Below, one piece after another: positions 51,026 to 61,380 of a stretch of DNA of 64,000 bases. A program made the translations under genes and the position numbers. The stretch comes from Flavobacterium sp. Root420. Its GTDB lineage: Bacteria > Bacteroidota > Bacteroidia > Flavobacteriales > Flavobacteriaceae. Position 1 is the first letter of the stretch. Every line of letters starts with the position of its first letter. The notes beneath the pieces were generated by a model. That model searched no databases. It was not told the DNA's origin and saw only the letters and a program-made list of their open reading frames with translations. The stretch is from positions 519,617-583,616 of the forward strand of contig NZ_LMEF01000023.1 of assembly GCF_001427905.1 (NCBI RefSeq), in the 5' to 3' direction.

Positions 51026-53338
51026 TTAATGCTTTGGTGTATTTGACATTTCTAAAGTTAATTCCCCACCATTTGTAATCTCCTGATGAGAAATATTGAA
51101 ATCCTGAACAGGTCTGTTATTGAATTTTAATTCATTAATATAAACATTATTAGCACTATTATTTTTGGTGTTAATAATGATTTTTTGACCTTTATAATAA
51201 TCTGGATTTAATTGAATTGATACTTTATTAAACAACGGACTTCCTATTTGATATTGCGGATTTTGATCTGTACCACCATTCATTTGAAACAAACCAATTT
51301 TAAGCAGGACATTCAGGCTTCCCATTAATCCCTGGTCTTCATCGCCATTGTAACCTGTGTTTGGCGCTAATCCGCTAAAAGTTTCTTTTACGACATTTCT
51401 TGTCCAGTATTGCGTTAAATCAGGTCTTCCTAAGAAATTAAAAATAAAGGAAGTTTGTATCGAAGGCTGATTCCCAAAATTGATCGGAATACGACTGAAT
51501 TCAGGATGCAGTTCAGCATCATGCGATGTACCCGAAGTAAATTTTAGTTTTTGTGCCGTTTCAAATTGGGCATTTAATTTTGCGGTGGCTTTTTCTTTTC
51601 CGCCCATCAAATCTACTAATCCATCAATGTCATGAGGCACAAACCATGTCGATTGTGCACCATTCGATTCTATAAATCCATTTTCATATTTATAAGGATC
51701 AAAATCTTCAAGCCATTTTCCACCAGCATTTTTAGGACGCATCCAGCCTAGTGTTTTATCAAAAATATTTTGATAATTTTTAGAGCGGGCCATAAAATAA
51801 TTATAATCTTCCTGATGATTTAATTTTTTAGCCAATTGTGCCAAAGTCCAATCCTGATAAGCATACTCTAAGGTTTGGCTGGCTCCGTCCTGATGGCTTC
51901 CGAATTCACCTTCAGGAATTGGATAAGGAACAAAACCATTATCTATATAATATTTTAATCCGCCTCCGCTGTCTGAATTATGTTCGTATCCAGCCTTTCC
52001 CATAATACCATTTAGCATATGGTTCTTTTTGACTGCTGTGTAAATAGTTTCTAAATCTTCTGTTATGATTCCTTTTTGAATAGCGCTTACAATAAAAGGT
52101 GTGGTCGAAGCTCCGGTCATCACAAAAGTATCATTCCCTCCTGAAGGACCACGCGGAATCATTCCTCCATCTTTATAATACTGCATTAACGACTGCACAA
52201 AATCACCCATAATTTCAGGATAAACAAGTCCCCAAAGTGTGTTTATTGTCCATTGTGCACCCCAAAATGAATCTGAATTGTATTGATTAAATTTAGGCTT
52301 TCCGTTTGCGTTTAGTGGCAGCTGACCTATTCTAAATTTTTCTCTGGTATTATCAGGATATGCGCCATTTGCATCACTAATCATTTTTCTGCCCTGCAAT
52401 GCATGCCAAAGATCGGTGTAAAAACGTCTTTGATCTGTTTCTGTTCCGCCTTCAACTTCAATTCTTCCTAACAGATTATTCCACTCGTTTTTTGATTCTG
52501 TTATTATTTTATCAAAATCCCAATTTGGTAATTCTTTCTGAATATTAAGTGTAGCATTTTCGACAGAGGTATACGAAATACCCACCTTCATTAATACCTT
52601 TTTATCAAATTGGCCTAAATTAACCAGATAATTGTTTGTTGCATTATCGTGCTCGATTGAAGCAATTGGTGCATTAAGCTTAATTTTAAAAAATACGGTC
52701 AAAGGTTTAGGACGCCTAAAATTAGTACTTAATATTAATGATCCTGAAAGTTCATGATCGTTATTTTTTTCTAATACTCCGTTAGTATTATCACATGGCC
52801 CCAGGATTGTATTTAAATTAAAAAGAATGGCTTTTTGAGTATGAGCCGGAAAAGTATACCTATGAAAACCTACTCTTTTTGTGCTAGTTAATTCTGTTTT
52901 AATTTGATATTTTTCTAATACAAGGGAGTGATAACCCGGAGTTATTATTTCAGTTTGATGATTAAATTTAGAATAAAAATGGGTAAAAATATCTTTTTTA
53001 TTTTCCTGCGAAATGGTTACAGGCATGAGAGATACGCCAGACAACTGCCATTCGTGAATGTGGCTAAAACCCTTTACTGTATCTGTTGTATACTTGTATC
53101 CGCCTCCCCAGTCACCGTTAATTTCTGTATCAGGACTTAAATTGACCATGCCAAACGGACGGCTTGCCGATGAAAAGAAAAACCATCGTGAATTTTCAGT
53201 ATCAAGTTGCGGATAAACCAGATCTACAAATGATTTCTTTTTTTCAGAAATATTTTTTTCGGTTTTACAGGACACTAAAAAAATTAGAAAAAAACTTATT
53301 CCGATACGGCTTATTTTATAAATTCTATCCAGTTTCAT
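51026..53338 (-). CDS. GH92-family alpha-mannosidase, divergent, lipoprotein
   Basis: A 770-residue GH92 member anchored as a lipoprotein (FLIFLVSCKTEKN). The N-terminal block FVDLVYPQLDTENSRWFFFS and FGMVNLSPDTEINGDWGGGY differs from typical GH92, where DPxIG is expected. The helical domain has FYTDLWHALQGRKMISDANG. The catalytic-base block reads NTGYNGDEDQGLMGSLNVLL, so GNDDxGxMSxW is altered to GDEDQGxMGSL, keeping the second acidic residue. It belongs to a sub-group likely to have a different linkage or sugar. It is its own unit, between terminators at 53601 and 50883. Confidence 0.88.
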   Translation of the reverse strand: MKLDRIYKISRIGISFFLIFLVSCKTEKNISEKKKSFVDLVYPQLDTENSRWFFFSSASRPFGMVNLSPDTEINGDWGGGYKYTTDTVKGFSHIHEWQLSGVSLMPVTISQENKKDIFTHFYSKFNHQTEIITPGYHSLVLEKYQIKTELTSTKRVGFHRYTFPAHTQKAILFNLNTILGPCDNTNGVLEKNNDHELSGSLILSTNFRRPKPLTVFFKIKLNAPIASIEHDNATNNYLVNLGQFDKKVLMKVGISYTSVENATLNIQKELPNWDFDKIITESKNEWNNLLGRIEVEGGTETDQRRFYTDLWHALQGRKMISDANGAYPDNTREKFRIGQLPLNANGKPKFNQYNSDSFWGAQWTINTLWGLVYPEIMGDFVQSLMQYYKDGGMIPRGPSGGNDTFVMTGASTTPFIVSAIQKGIITEDLETIYTAVKKNHMLNGIMGKAGYEHNSDSGGGLKYYIDNGFVPYPIPEGEFGSHQDGASQTLEYAYQDWTLAQLAKKLNHQEDYNYFMARSKNYQNIFDKTLGWMRPKNAGGKWLEDFDPYKYENGFIESNGAQSTWFVPHDIDGLVDLMGGKEKATAKLNAQFETAQKLKFTSGTSHDAELHPEFSRIPINFGNQPSIQTSFIFNFLGRPDLTQYWTRNVVKETFSGLAPNTGYNGDEDQGLMGSLNVLLKIGLFQMNGGTDQNPQYQIGSPLFNKVSIQLNPDYYKGQKIIINTKNNSANNVYINELKFNNRPVQDFNISHQEITNGGELTLEMSNTPKH

Positions 53339-53600
53339 TTATTCTATTTGAGTTGAGGGCTGTATATTTTCTTTACGGTCAATTCGTTTTTGGTCGGGCC
53401 ATTTAATAAATTTCAGTGTATTTTACACTCACAATTACTTGATATTTAAATTCTAAAATCATAAAATGAATGTTGCAAAGCCTAATTTCTAAGACATTCT
53501 TAATTGCATTTAATTAAGCCTTGTCAAGCATTCAAAAAAACAAAAAATGAAGTAGGTTAAAACTTCTTTCCAAAATGAACTGGAAGTGCTGTCTTTTAAG

Positions 53601-53637
53601 AAAAAAGGAGAAGAATTTAATCTTCTTCCCCTTTTTT
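53601..53637 (-). terminator. Terminator after SusD
   Basis: AAAAAAGG...CCTTTTTT with an inner GAAGAA/TTCTTC stem forms a near-perfect hairpin 30 bases beyond the SusD stop. The rest of the 328-base gap to the GH92 gene shows no other structure. Confidence 0.7.
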
Positions 53638-53666
53638 AAAGTGGAACAATTTATACTTTGATTTAT

Positions 53667-55280
53667 TTAGTATCCGTCATTTTGAGTTAGGGCAGGATTT
53701 AAGACTAAGGCATTGGTTGGAATTGGGAAAGTACGACGGTACGTGTCTGCATTTGTTTTGAATCCCCATTTACCTTCGAATTTACCAAATCGAATCATAT
53801 CGTTTCTATGCCATGCTTCATGAACAAATTCACGAGATCTTTCTTTATAAAGTTCTTCTAAGGTTACACCGCTCCAGGCAGCAGAAGTAGAACGATTAGA
53901 ACGAATCATGTTTACTAATGCAAGTGGAGATTGTCCTAAAGTTTGAGTACCTCCGCGAAGAATTGCTTCAGCTTTCATCAGGATAACATCTGAATAACGT
54001 AAGTAGGGTACGTCATTATTTTGATTACGGCTTGTTGAAGTAGCATCCGGATAAAATTTGATATTTCTGTATCCCATGTTCCAGGCAATTTCATCATTAC
54101 CACAGTCAAATAAATTAACATTCTGACGAAGTACAATATCCGGTGTTAGATTTACCTGATACGTATAAGCAGCGGCACCATCTGCTCCGGTATAAAACTG
54201 ATCATAGCCTTTTTTGGTTGTACTTACTTTTACCGGAGTAACACCATCATTCATAAATTGTAAACCTGTCAGCCATTGTTTGTTACGAATATCGTTTGGA
54301 TCGTCAAAATAAGCGTAAAATTCCGGCAAGGTACTTCTTGGAGCACTAGGAGTAAAAGCAAGACCAAACTTAGCTCTTTCAGAACGCGGTACATCATAAC
54401 GTGAATGATACATCTGACCATTAAATCCCACTGTTGCTGCTGTAGGATCGTAAGGAACTGCAAAAATAAACTCTTTCATTTGCGGTCCATTATTCGGATA
54501 AAACATTTGAAGATAAGTCGTTCTTGGCTCAATAGCATATAAACCTGAACTAATAACTCCATCACAGGCTGCGATACAATCATTGTAACGAGGTGTTCCT
54601 GTATATATTTCTGCATTTAAATACAATTTAGCAAGCAACGCATTGGCAGTTTGTTTATTTGGCCTGCCATAAGTTGTAATTCCAGCTGCCGGATTTAGAT
54701 TAGGCAGGGCTTTTTTCAATTCTTTTTCGATAAAATTAAAAACGTCTTTCCTGTCCGATTTAGCATGTGCAGAAAAATCTCCGTAAAGGGTATCCAAAGG
54801 CACATTTCCGTAGTTGTCCATCATAATAAAATACGAGATGGCACGCATGGTTTTTAATTCTGCAATCATCGTCGATTTATCAGCACCAGCAGGCATTGTT
54901 TTATCTAAAATAGAAATGGCCTGATTGCTGGTTCCTATCACTTTTGATGACCAGTCCCAAAGACTTGAAACATTCCCGTTATCTGGTGTCCAGTCATGGT
55001 AATGCATCATTCTATACCCTTGATTATCGTACCAGTTACCTCCTCTTGCCGGCATTATTGATTCATCTGTACTTAATGATTGTGTAAACCAGTAAGAAAA
55101 TGAAAATTCACCTCGAAAAGCGGCATATACCGGACCTGCTGTTTGTATATATTGTGTTGAATTCTGAGGGAATACCTCTGGTGTAAGCTGCGTTGTAATA
55201 GGCACATCAAGATCTTCACAAGACCATAATAAACCAACCATCAATATTGGAAGTCCTAAATAGTTTAATATATTTTTCAT
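53667..55280 (-). CDS. SusD/RagB-family glycan-binding lipoprotein
   Basis: A 537-residue surface lipoprotein (signal ends GLLWSCEDLD). The family blocks are clear: the early region SLWDWSSKVIGTSNQAISIL, TPR-like helices (KTMRAISYFIMMDNYGNVPL and TANALLAKLYLNAEIYTG), and the C-terminal NDVPYLRYSDVILMKAEAIL with LEELYKERSREFVHEAWHRN. SusD proteins form a lid on the SusC porin and bind the imported oligosaccharide. Coupled directly to SusC 18 bases upstream. Sequence does not reveal the ligand. Confidence 0.97.
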   Translation of the reverse strand: MKNILNYLGLPILMVGLLWSCEDLDVPITTQLTPEVFPQNSTQYIQTAGPVYAAFRGEFSFSYWFTQSLSTDESIMPARGGNWYDNQGYRMMHYHDWTPDNGNVSSLWDWSSKVIGTSNQAISILDKTMPAGADKSTMIAELKTMRAISYFIMMDNYGNVPLDTLYGDFSAHAKSDRKDVFNFIEKELKKALPNLNPAAGITTYGRPNKQTANALLAKLYLNAEIYTGTPRYNDCIAACDGVISSGLYAIEPRTTYLQMFYPNNGPQMKEFIFAVPYDPTAATVGFNGQMYHSRYDVPRSERAKFGLAFTPSAPRSTLPEFYAYFDDPNDIRNKQWLTGLQFMNDGVTPVKVSTTKKGYDQFYTGADGAAAYTYQVNLTPDIVLRQNVNLFDCGNDEIAWNMGYRNIKFYPDATSTSRNQNNDVPYLRYSDVILMKAEAILRGGTQTLGQSPLALVNMIRSNRSTSAAWSGVTLEELYKERSREFVHEAWHRNDMIRFGKFEGKWGFKTNADTYRRTFPIPTNALVLNPALTQNDGY

Positions 55281-55298
55281 AATTTTTAGAATTTAATT

Positions 55299-58200
55299 TT
55301 AGAATACCACGTTTACACCAAACAAGAATGTTCTGGTTTTTGGATAGAAATTATTGGAGTCTACACCAGGTGCAGTTCCGCCTTGCTCTACTTCCGGATC
55401 AATTCCTGAATAATTAGTAATTACAAACAGATTATTTATTGTTTCATAAATACGTACTTTTTTGATGTACCTGCCCACTTTACCAAAATCATAACCTAAA
55501 GTAAGATTGTCTAATCGAAGGTAACTTCCATCTTCTATAAAACGCGTCGAGTACTTATAGGAATTCAAATCGTTTGGTGATTCATCTGCAGCATCTACGA
55601 GAATATTAGAGGTCATTGCCGTAGCTGGCCTGAACAAATCTGCACGGGTAGCGTTGAAAATTTTATTTCCAAATACACCTCTGAAAAAGATATTTAAATC
55701 AAATTTCTTATAAGTGAAATTATTATCCCATCCTAACATAAACTTAGGCTGTGCACTTCCTGCATAATGGTAATCTGTACCAATTGCCGGCGTAGTGGTT
55801 AAACTTCCGTCTTTTGCAACATATTGAGAAACACCGCTTGCATTTTTTCCTGCATATTTAAGTGTAAAGAATTGTCCAAGAGGTTTTCCTTCTTTAAAAA
55901 TTTGCAACGTACTTCCTGTTTGTCCTCCACCATCAGGCTGCACTCTTCTAATTGAATCTCCACCAATAAATAATGGATTTTTTAATTTGGTGATTTCATT
56001 CTTATTGTGCGAACCATTTATATTGGTTGTCCAGCTGAAATTTTTCGTTTTGATTGCATTGATGTTCAAAGATGCTTCAATACCTCTGTTCGACATATTT
56101 CCTCCATTTGCAACTATTGTTCCTACTGGTACAAGTACCGGATTTACAGCATAATTGAAAATCATATCGGTTGTTTTCTTGTCATACACATCTACAGAAG
56201 CAGATACTTTTCCTTTTAATATTGTAAAATCAATTCCAATATTTGCCGTAGAAGTTTTTTCCCATTTCAAATCAGGATTAGCGGCCTGATTTGGTCCGTA
56301 AGCCCCAATTTGTTGTCCGTTATAATAGAATGTACCAAGACTTCCTGAAATAAATTGAGCTGTATAAGCATTAAATCCTGAAGAGTTACCGGTTTGCCCG
56401 TAACTTGCACGAAATTTCAAATCATCAAAAATCTTTTGGCCTTGCATGAAACCTTCTTTGTCAATTCTCCATGCTCCACCTACTGAAGGGAAATAACCCC
56501 ATTGATTGTTTGTTCCAAATACAGAACCTCCATCTCTTCTAATGGTTCCCTGCAAAAGGTATTTATCTCTGTAATTGTAGTTTAAACGTGCAAATTCAGA
56601 GATTAAACGTTTTTTCTGATAAGCTTTGCTGTCTCCAAAATTTACAACATACCCATTCACTGATGTATAATTGCTCAAAGCAAGGTTATTATAACTCACA
56701 TTATCTACAGGGAAATTTGTTGCTGTAGCCTGGAATCCGTCTCCTAAAACATCTTCCTGCCATGAATAACCCACAACTGCTTTGATTTTATGATCACCAA
56801 AAGTTCTGTCCCAGTTTAAAAAGCTCTCTACAATCGTATTGGTATTTTGATAAGAGTTTCTTAACGCTGACCCGTTTACACCAAAATTTACTAATGTTTT
56901 TGTCTGAGGTGGATCTGGGTTGTTGTAGAAAGTAGCACTATTGTATTTTTGATAGTAACTATCATAAAACTCACCATGCAATGTATTTAACTGCTGATAA
57001 GCTACGTTTAAGTTATAAGAGAATCCATAAGGAAGTTTTAATTCGGCTGTAATACTTCCAACAAAATTATTTGTTTTTGTATCATCGTCTCCGTGCTCAA
57101 TTAAAGCTACAGGATTAAAGTAACTTGTCTGAATGAAGTTTTCGAAAAAAGATCCATCAGGATTTCTTACCGGAGAAACAGGAAGGTGACTCACTGATTG
57201 CAAAAGTACAGTATTACGTTGTGGAACATTCGCATACTTACTGTTTGAATTGGTTACATTTAACCCAATTTTCAATTTATCATCAAAGGCAAACTGCTCA
57301 ACTGCTAAGTGCGCAATTATTCTTGAAAAATCACTGCCCATCAAAACACCTTCTTTGTTTAAGGAAGATAAACTTGCAAAATAATTACCATGTTCGCCAC
57401 CACCACTCATAGAAAGGTTATGGCTGCTTGATGCTGCTCCGCCTCTAAGAATTTCTTTTTGCCAATCTGTATCTGCTCCTTTATCATTTTCAGGAGTAAA
57501 ACTTAAATTGTTTTTGGTTGTAAATTCTCTCAGCTGGCTTGAATTCATCATATCAAGTTGGTTTGAAACATTTTCAAATCCAAAATAATTACTGTAACTA
57601 ATCTGGGTTTTGTCTTTATTTCCTCTTTTTGTAGTTACCATAATAACTCCATTTGCAGCACGGTTACCATAAATAGCTGTTGCAGCCGCATCTTTCAAAA
57701 CATCAATAGCAACAATATCCTCCGGTGCAATAATAGAAATATCAACACCCGGAATACCATCTACAACATAAAACGGTCCCTGAGAACTATTTAATGTAGA
57801 AGCCCCACGTAAAACCACCGAAGAACCTTTAGTAGGATCGCCACTGGTAGAAACATTCAGACCTGCAACTTTACCTTGCAGCAACTGTCCGACATCAGCA
57901 ATAACTCCATTATTTAATTGTTCTGCTTTTACAGAAGTAACAGCAGTGGTTAGGTTTTTACGAGTTCCCTTTCCGTAACCTACTACTACAACCTGCTCCA
58001 GACTAGTAGAACTAGAATTTAGTTTAATGGTATAATTGGTTTTAACGCCATCCAGTTTAAGACGCTGGTCATCAAATCCCATAAAAGAAATAATCAGAGT
58101 AGCGCTTTTGTTTGAAACATTTATTTTGAATTTCCCATCAAAATCTGTTACGATATTATTCGAAGTCCCACTTTCCATTATATTGGCTGCAGGTAACGGC

Positions 58201-58307
58201 ATACCCTTATCATCTACAATGATACCTGTAATTTCAGTTTTTTGCGCCCAGGAATTAATTGAGAGACCTAGAAAAAAGGCTAGTAATAAAAGCTTAAGTT
58301 TTTCCAT
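55299..58307 (-). CDS. SusC/RagA-family TonB-linked outer-membrane transporter
   Basis: A 1002-residue TonB-dependent importer. A signal peptide (ending NSWAQ) is followed by a CarboxypepD_reg-like domain (ITGIIVDDKGMPLPAANIME). A TonB-box-like region VVVVGYGKGTRKNLTTAV comes next, then the plug (GKVAGLNVSTSGDPTKGSSV; VLKDAAATAIYGNRAANGVI) and a long barrel ending FLFGVNVVF. Together with SusD it forms the only SusCD pair of this window, so it is the likely entry point for the locus. The long 5' region (58308-58476) holds no obvious -7 box; activation by the hybrid regulator is likely. Confidence 0.97.
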   Translation of the reverse strand: MEKLKLLLLAFFLGLSINSWAQKTEITGIIVDDKGMPLPAANIMESGTSNNIVTDFDGKFKINVSNKSATLIISFMGFDDQRLKLDGVKTNYTIKLNSSSTSLEQVVVVGYGKGTRKNLTTAVTSVKAEQLNNGVIADVGQLLQGKVAGLNVSTSGDPTKGSSVVLRGASTLNSSQGPFYVVDGIPGVDISIIAPEDIVAIDVLKDAAATAIYGNRAANGVIMVTTKRGNKDKTQISYSNYFGFENVSNQLDMMNSSQLREFTTKNNLSFTPENDKGADTDWQKEILRGGAASSSHNLSMSGGGEHGNYFASLSSLNKEGVLMGSDFSRIIAHLAVEQFAFDDKLKIGLNVTNSNSKYANVPQRNTVLLQSVSHLPVSPVRNPDGSFFENFIQTSYFNPVALIEHGDDDTKTNNFVGSITAELKLPYGFSYNLNVAYQQLNTLHGEFYDSYYQKYNSATFYNNPDPPQTKTLVNFGVNGSALRNSYQNTNTIVESFLNWDRTFGDHKIKAVVGYSWQEDVLGDGFQATATNFPVDNVSYNNLALSNYTSVNGYVVNFGDSKAYQKKRLISEFARLNYNYRDKYLLQGTIRRDGGSVFGTNNQWGYFPSVGGAWRIDKEGFMQGQKIFDDLKFRASYGQTGNSSGFNAYTAQFISGSLGTFYYNGQQIGAYGPNQAANPDLKWEKTSTANIGIDFTILKGKVSASVDVYDKKTTDMIFNYAVNPVLVPVGTIVANGGNMSNRGIEASLNINAIKTKNFSWTTNINGSHNKNEITKLKNPLFIGGDSIRRVQPDGGGQTGSTLQIFKEGKPLGQFFTLKYAGKNASGVSQYVAKDGSLTTTPAIGTDYHYAGSAQPKFMLGWDNNFTYKKFDLNIFFRGVFGNKIFNATRADLFRPATAMTSNILVDAADESPNDLNSYKYSTRFIEDGSYLRLDNLTLGYDFGKVGRYIKKVRIYETINNLFVITNYSGIDPEVEQGGTAPGVDSNNFYPKTRTFLFGVNVVF

Positions 58308-58476
58308 ATTGTTTTTAGTTAAATTGGTTAAAATAGTCTAGCGAAAATAGTATTAATGAATTGTTAAGAAATGGACAGGTTATTCACAAACATGGATTTT
58401 TTTACTAACCTCAGTAAGAATAAGGCCTGCAGAATTTTATTTTATTTTAATTATGAATTAAAAATCAATATATCCT

Positions 58477-58533
58477 GACAAAATAAAAGGAGGGTAAATT
58501 CAAACTATAAATTTACCCTCCTTTTATTTTGTC
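58477..58533 (-). terminator. Strong terminator between GH89 and SusC
   Basis: A 24-bp perfect stem (58477-58500 with 58510-58533) encloses a 9-base loop. It lies 33 bases beyond the GH89 stop, so GH89 is a separate transcript from SusCD. Confidence 0.9.
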
Positions 58534-58565
58534 AATTGAGATACATATTAATGTCCGTAAGCCAT

Positions 58566-60740
58566 TTAGTTAACATCGCACCAATTTATTTCCCATTGTT
58601 TTATTAATTCACTTTCATTTGATTCTTCGAATGGAGTTTTATTTACTTTCGCTGTTTTTAATGCCTGAAGAAACATTTTCCATCTGGGCCAGTAAAAACC
58701 TTTATACATTCCTCGCCATGCTCTCGAAGCATAATCATTCAGATGGCCTTCTCCGCCCCAAAGCGTGATTAGCGTTTTTGCATTTTTTACATATAATTTT
58801 GATTCTTTAGGAGTACTTCCATAATCTGAAGCAGATTTTATCCAGTAATTCAGGTCATTCAAAGGTTCTCCTGAAAGCATTTTATCTATATTCAAAGCAG
58901 TTTTTTCTATTTCTTTAAATAATGCATCGCCTTTTTTTATGTCATTACTTTCATATGCCTTCACGCATTCAATTAATAGGTCGTCGATGCAAAGCGAATA
59001 ATAATGTCTCGAAGCCTCTAATACATCATAATGATAAAGGTTCTTTTTATCGAAATTTTTACTTTCCTTTTTCAAAATATCCAAAGCTTCTTTTAAGACA
59101 ACCTTATCTCCGGGATTTCCTTTAAATTCTGTAATTTTTAAAGTTGGTCTTTTAAAAAACAAATACGCACCGGCCTTGTCATTCCACCAGCGGGTTTCCC
59201 AATATCTGGTACTGTAAACCGACTTAATTAATAATTGCCAGGCATGAAAAACAGAATCAGCAGTATTTGCCCCGTATCGGGCATTTAGATATTTTTTTAA
59301 CCAGTCATTTACAGATTCCTCTCCTTGTGTCCACGGAAGGTCATAAAGGTATTCATAAACGATCGAATTATTGTTTAGGCCTTCCGGCATTACACCATAA
59401 CCTATAAGGTTCCCTTTATTCGGGTTCTTTAATAAACTGGTAAGTTCATTTTTATAAAAATTCAAATCTCCATAAACAGGATTAGAGCCTCCATAATTAT
59501 GTACATAACCATAAGTCCATTGTTTTCCGTAAAAAGCTTCCTGATTTTCCCAAACTTTATAACGGTCATTGGCATAATCCTGAACGATCATTCTGTCATT
59601 AGGCACTTTACTAAGAAAAGCACTTGTAGCTTCTTTGGTCCAAAACTCTTTATTGTCTCCAAAAAGCCAGCCCTGCATCACCCATGTTGCTCCAGGCGCT
59701 GCTTCATTAATTGTTTCGAATATTGTTTTTCCATAATCTGAAAGTTCTTCGTATTTATGTTCTTCAGACACGGGCGGTGTTATTTCATTAAAAGAATCGG
59801 CCAAATAAAAATCCGACTTACCATATAATTTAGTATAGATTTCTATAAATCGTTTTCCTATCTCTTTAAACAACGGATCTTTGGAGTCTAACAAATACGT
59901 GCTTTCAAAACCGCCTCCGGACCAGGATTTTAATTCACTTATTTTAGATTCAGGATGTTTCTCTGCAAATGCTTTTGGTACATAACCACTGAAAGCCGGC
60001 ACTACCGGATGCATGTTTAATGCTTTCATTCTTTGTATGATATTTTTCTGAACCGCTTCTTTTTTATTAATCCAGTTCTGAGGCAGTGGCCCTTCGAGAC
60101 TGTTTATATTTCCCATTCTCTGCCAGGGCAAAAAAGCAGGTCCTGCAAAATGTGCTTCTAACTCACTGTTAATTAAGCCGTATTCTTTCCATAATAACTG
60201 CCAAACGGCTTCTTGTCCTTCCATTGCTGTAGGCAGATTTATACCGTGAAGCGCCATCCAGTCTATTTCCTGTTCCCAACGTTTCCAATCCCACCAAGGG
60301 GTTGTATACCCGAACGTACAGGCATTTAGATATTTTCTGTATTTAAAAGGTGTCGACTGTTTTTTTGAATATTTTGGCCATGTTTCAGGCAAATCGATTC
60401 TGTTTCCTTCCCAACTAACTGAAACAGCTCCAATATCTCTAAGAAAAGTATAAGCTGCATAACAAACCGAAGTATTTGATGTTGCGGTAATTCTTACTCT
60501 ATTTCCGATTGTTTCTATTTCAAACGAATCCAGATTTTTTTGATCTTTGTTTTCAATAATATGTAAATCAAACTCTTTTGCCCGATCTCCAATCAGCCTC
60601 TCCAATACAGCCATGGAACTTTTTGTGTTTTCTTCATTTTTACTGTACCCATGTGGCACAACAAAAAATAACAGTACAAGAAAAATAATATTAGCTTTTA
60701 GGGAATTAGATCTTTTATTTCCCATACTCTCTCTTTTCAT
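58566..60740 (-). CDS. GH89 alpha-N-acetylglucosaminidase
   Basis: A 724-residue secreted exo-enzyme of the NAGLU family. A signal peptide (about residues 1-35, ending VVPHGYS) is followed by a small N-terminal alpha/beta domain. Then a TIM barrel opens with KYLNACTFGYTTPWWDWKRW and QEIDWMALHGINLPTAMEGQ, both classic GH89. The acid Glu is in YLADSFNEITPPVSEEH and the nucleophile Glu in YGVMPEGLNNNSIVYEYL, matching the human E316 and E446 contexts. A helical C-terminal domain ends the protein. It removes terminal alpha-linked GlcNAc. In the lysosome this follows HGSNAT; here a DUF5009 relative of HGSNAT lies in the same locus. Confidence 0.95.
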   Translation of the reverse strand: MKRESMGNKRSNSLKANIIFLVLLFFVVPHGYSKNEENTKSSMAVLERLIGDRAKEFDLHIIENKDQKNLDSFEIETIGNRVRITATSNTSVCYAAYTFLRDIGAVSVSWEGNRIDLPETWPKYSKKQSTPFKYRKYLNACTFGYTTPWWDWKRWEQEIDWMALHGINLPTAMEGQEAVWQLLWKEYGLINSELEAHFAGPAFLPWQRMGNINSLEGPLPQNWINKKEAVQKNIIQRMKALNMHPVVPAFSGYVPKAFAEKHPESKISELKSWSGGGFESTYLLDSKDPLFKEIGKRFIEIYTKLYGKSDFYLADSFNEITPPVSEEHKYEELSDYGKTIFETINEAAPGATWVMQGWLFGDNKEFWTKEATSAFLSKVPNDRMIVQDYANDRYKVWENQEAFYGKQWTYGYVHNYGGSNPVYGDLNFYKNELTSLLKNPNKGNLIGYGVMPEGLNNNSIVYEYLYDLPWTQGEESVNDWLKKYLNARYGANTADSVFHAWQLLIKSVYSTRYWETRWWNDKAGAYLFFKRPTLKITEFKGNPGDKVVLKEALDILKKESKNFDKKNLYHYDVLEASRHYYSLCIDDLLIECVKAYESNDIKKGDALFKEIEKTALNIDKMLSGEPLNDLNYWIKSASDYGSTPKESKLYVKNAKTLITLWGGEGHLNDYASRAWRGMYKGFYWPRWKMFLQALKTAKVNKTPFEESNESELIKQWEINWCDVN

Positions 60741-61380
60741 ATGTTTTATACTTATTAATTATACACTTTACTGTTCGGTTTGTACAAACAAAAAATAGGG
60801 AGACTATTAGAAATAAATCTCCCCTTTAAAAACCAAACAAACAAAATTTCTCTTATTACCTAAAATTAATCTATCATTCCTACAGCTTTAGCCTTTTAAA
60901 TTATCATTCACTAAAATGTTGGCGTTCGATAGATTTCTATAGAATTATTTATGATGAAGATTTCATCTATGAAATAAATTAACTTATTAATTGAAGGATA
61001 AAATTATTAACAATGGATATGCAGAAGATGGACTAATCAGTCAAAAATATAGACATATCACACAGCGGACGATTTTGTATGTTTTTTAGGGTATTTCACA
61101 AAGTAATAGTTGAAGATTTTGAGGATTTCTTCATTGGTATTCTTTAATACATGAAGTCGTGGATACTTAGCTTATCCCAACCTATACATAGAAAACCCTG
61201 AAATTAATTTCTAATTTCAGGGTTTTCTAACTTTGTATTTATCCGTGTCCAAACACTTTCGACTTGTTATCTCTACAAAATAGGGTTTATCAAATACCGT
61301 TACCATATCAGTTTTAGATTAGTGGTAAATTTCTTAAATTCGTAAATAACAAACAGTTACAGTAATAAAATTAATCCATT
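60741..61380. other. Gene-free stretch of about 640 bases
   Basis: No supported gene is seen. The only clear structure is the hairpin at 61191-61227. A 35-codon minus-strand open segment around 61050-61155 (reading HVLKNTNEEILKIF) has no start and no recognised family. It could be the tail of a decayed gene. Confidence 0.5.
61191..61227. terminator. Terminator-like hairpin without a matching gene
   Basis: GAAAACCCTGAAATTA (61191-61206) pairs perfectly with 61212-61227 around a 5-base loop. It is flanked by no gene on either side within 150 bases, so it may mark the end of a lost or unannotated transcript. Confidence 0.7.

Noticed and set aside
61050..61155. Minus-strand 35-codon segment (HVLKNTNEEILKIF)
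   Set aside because: No start codon and no recognised family; too short to call.
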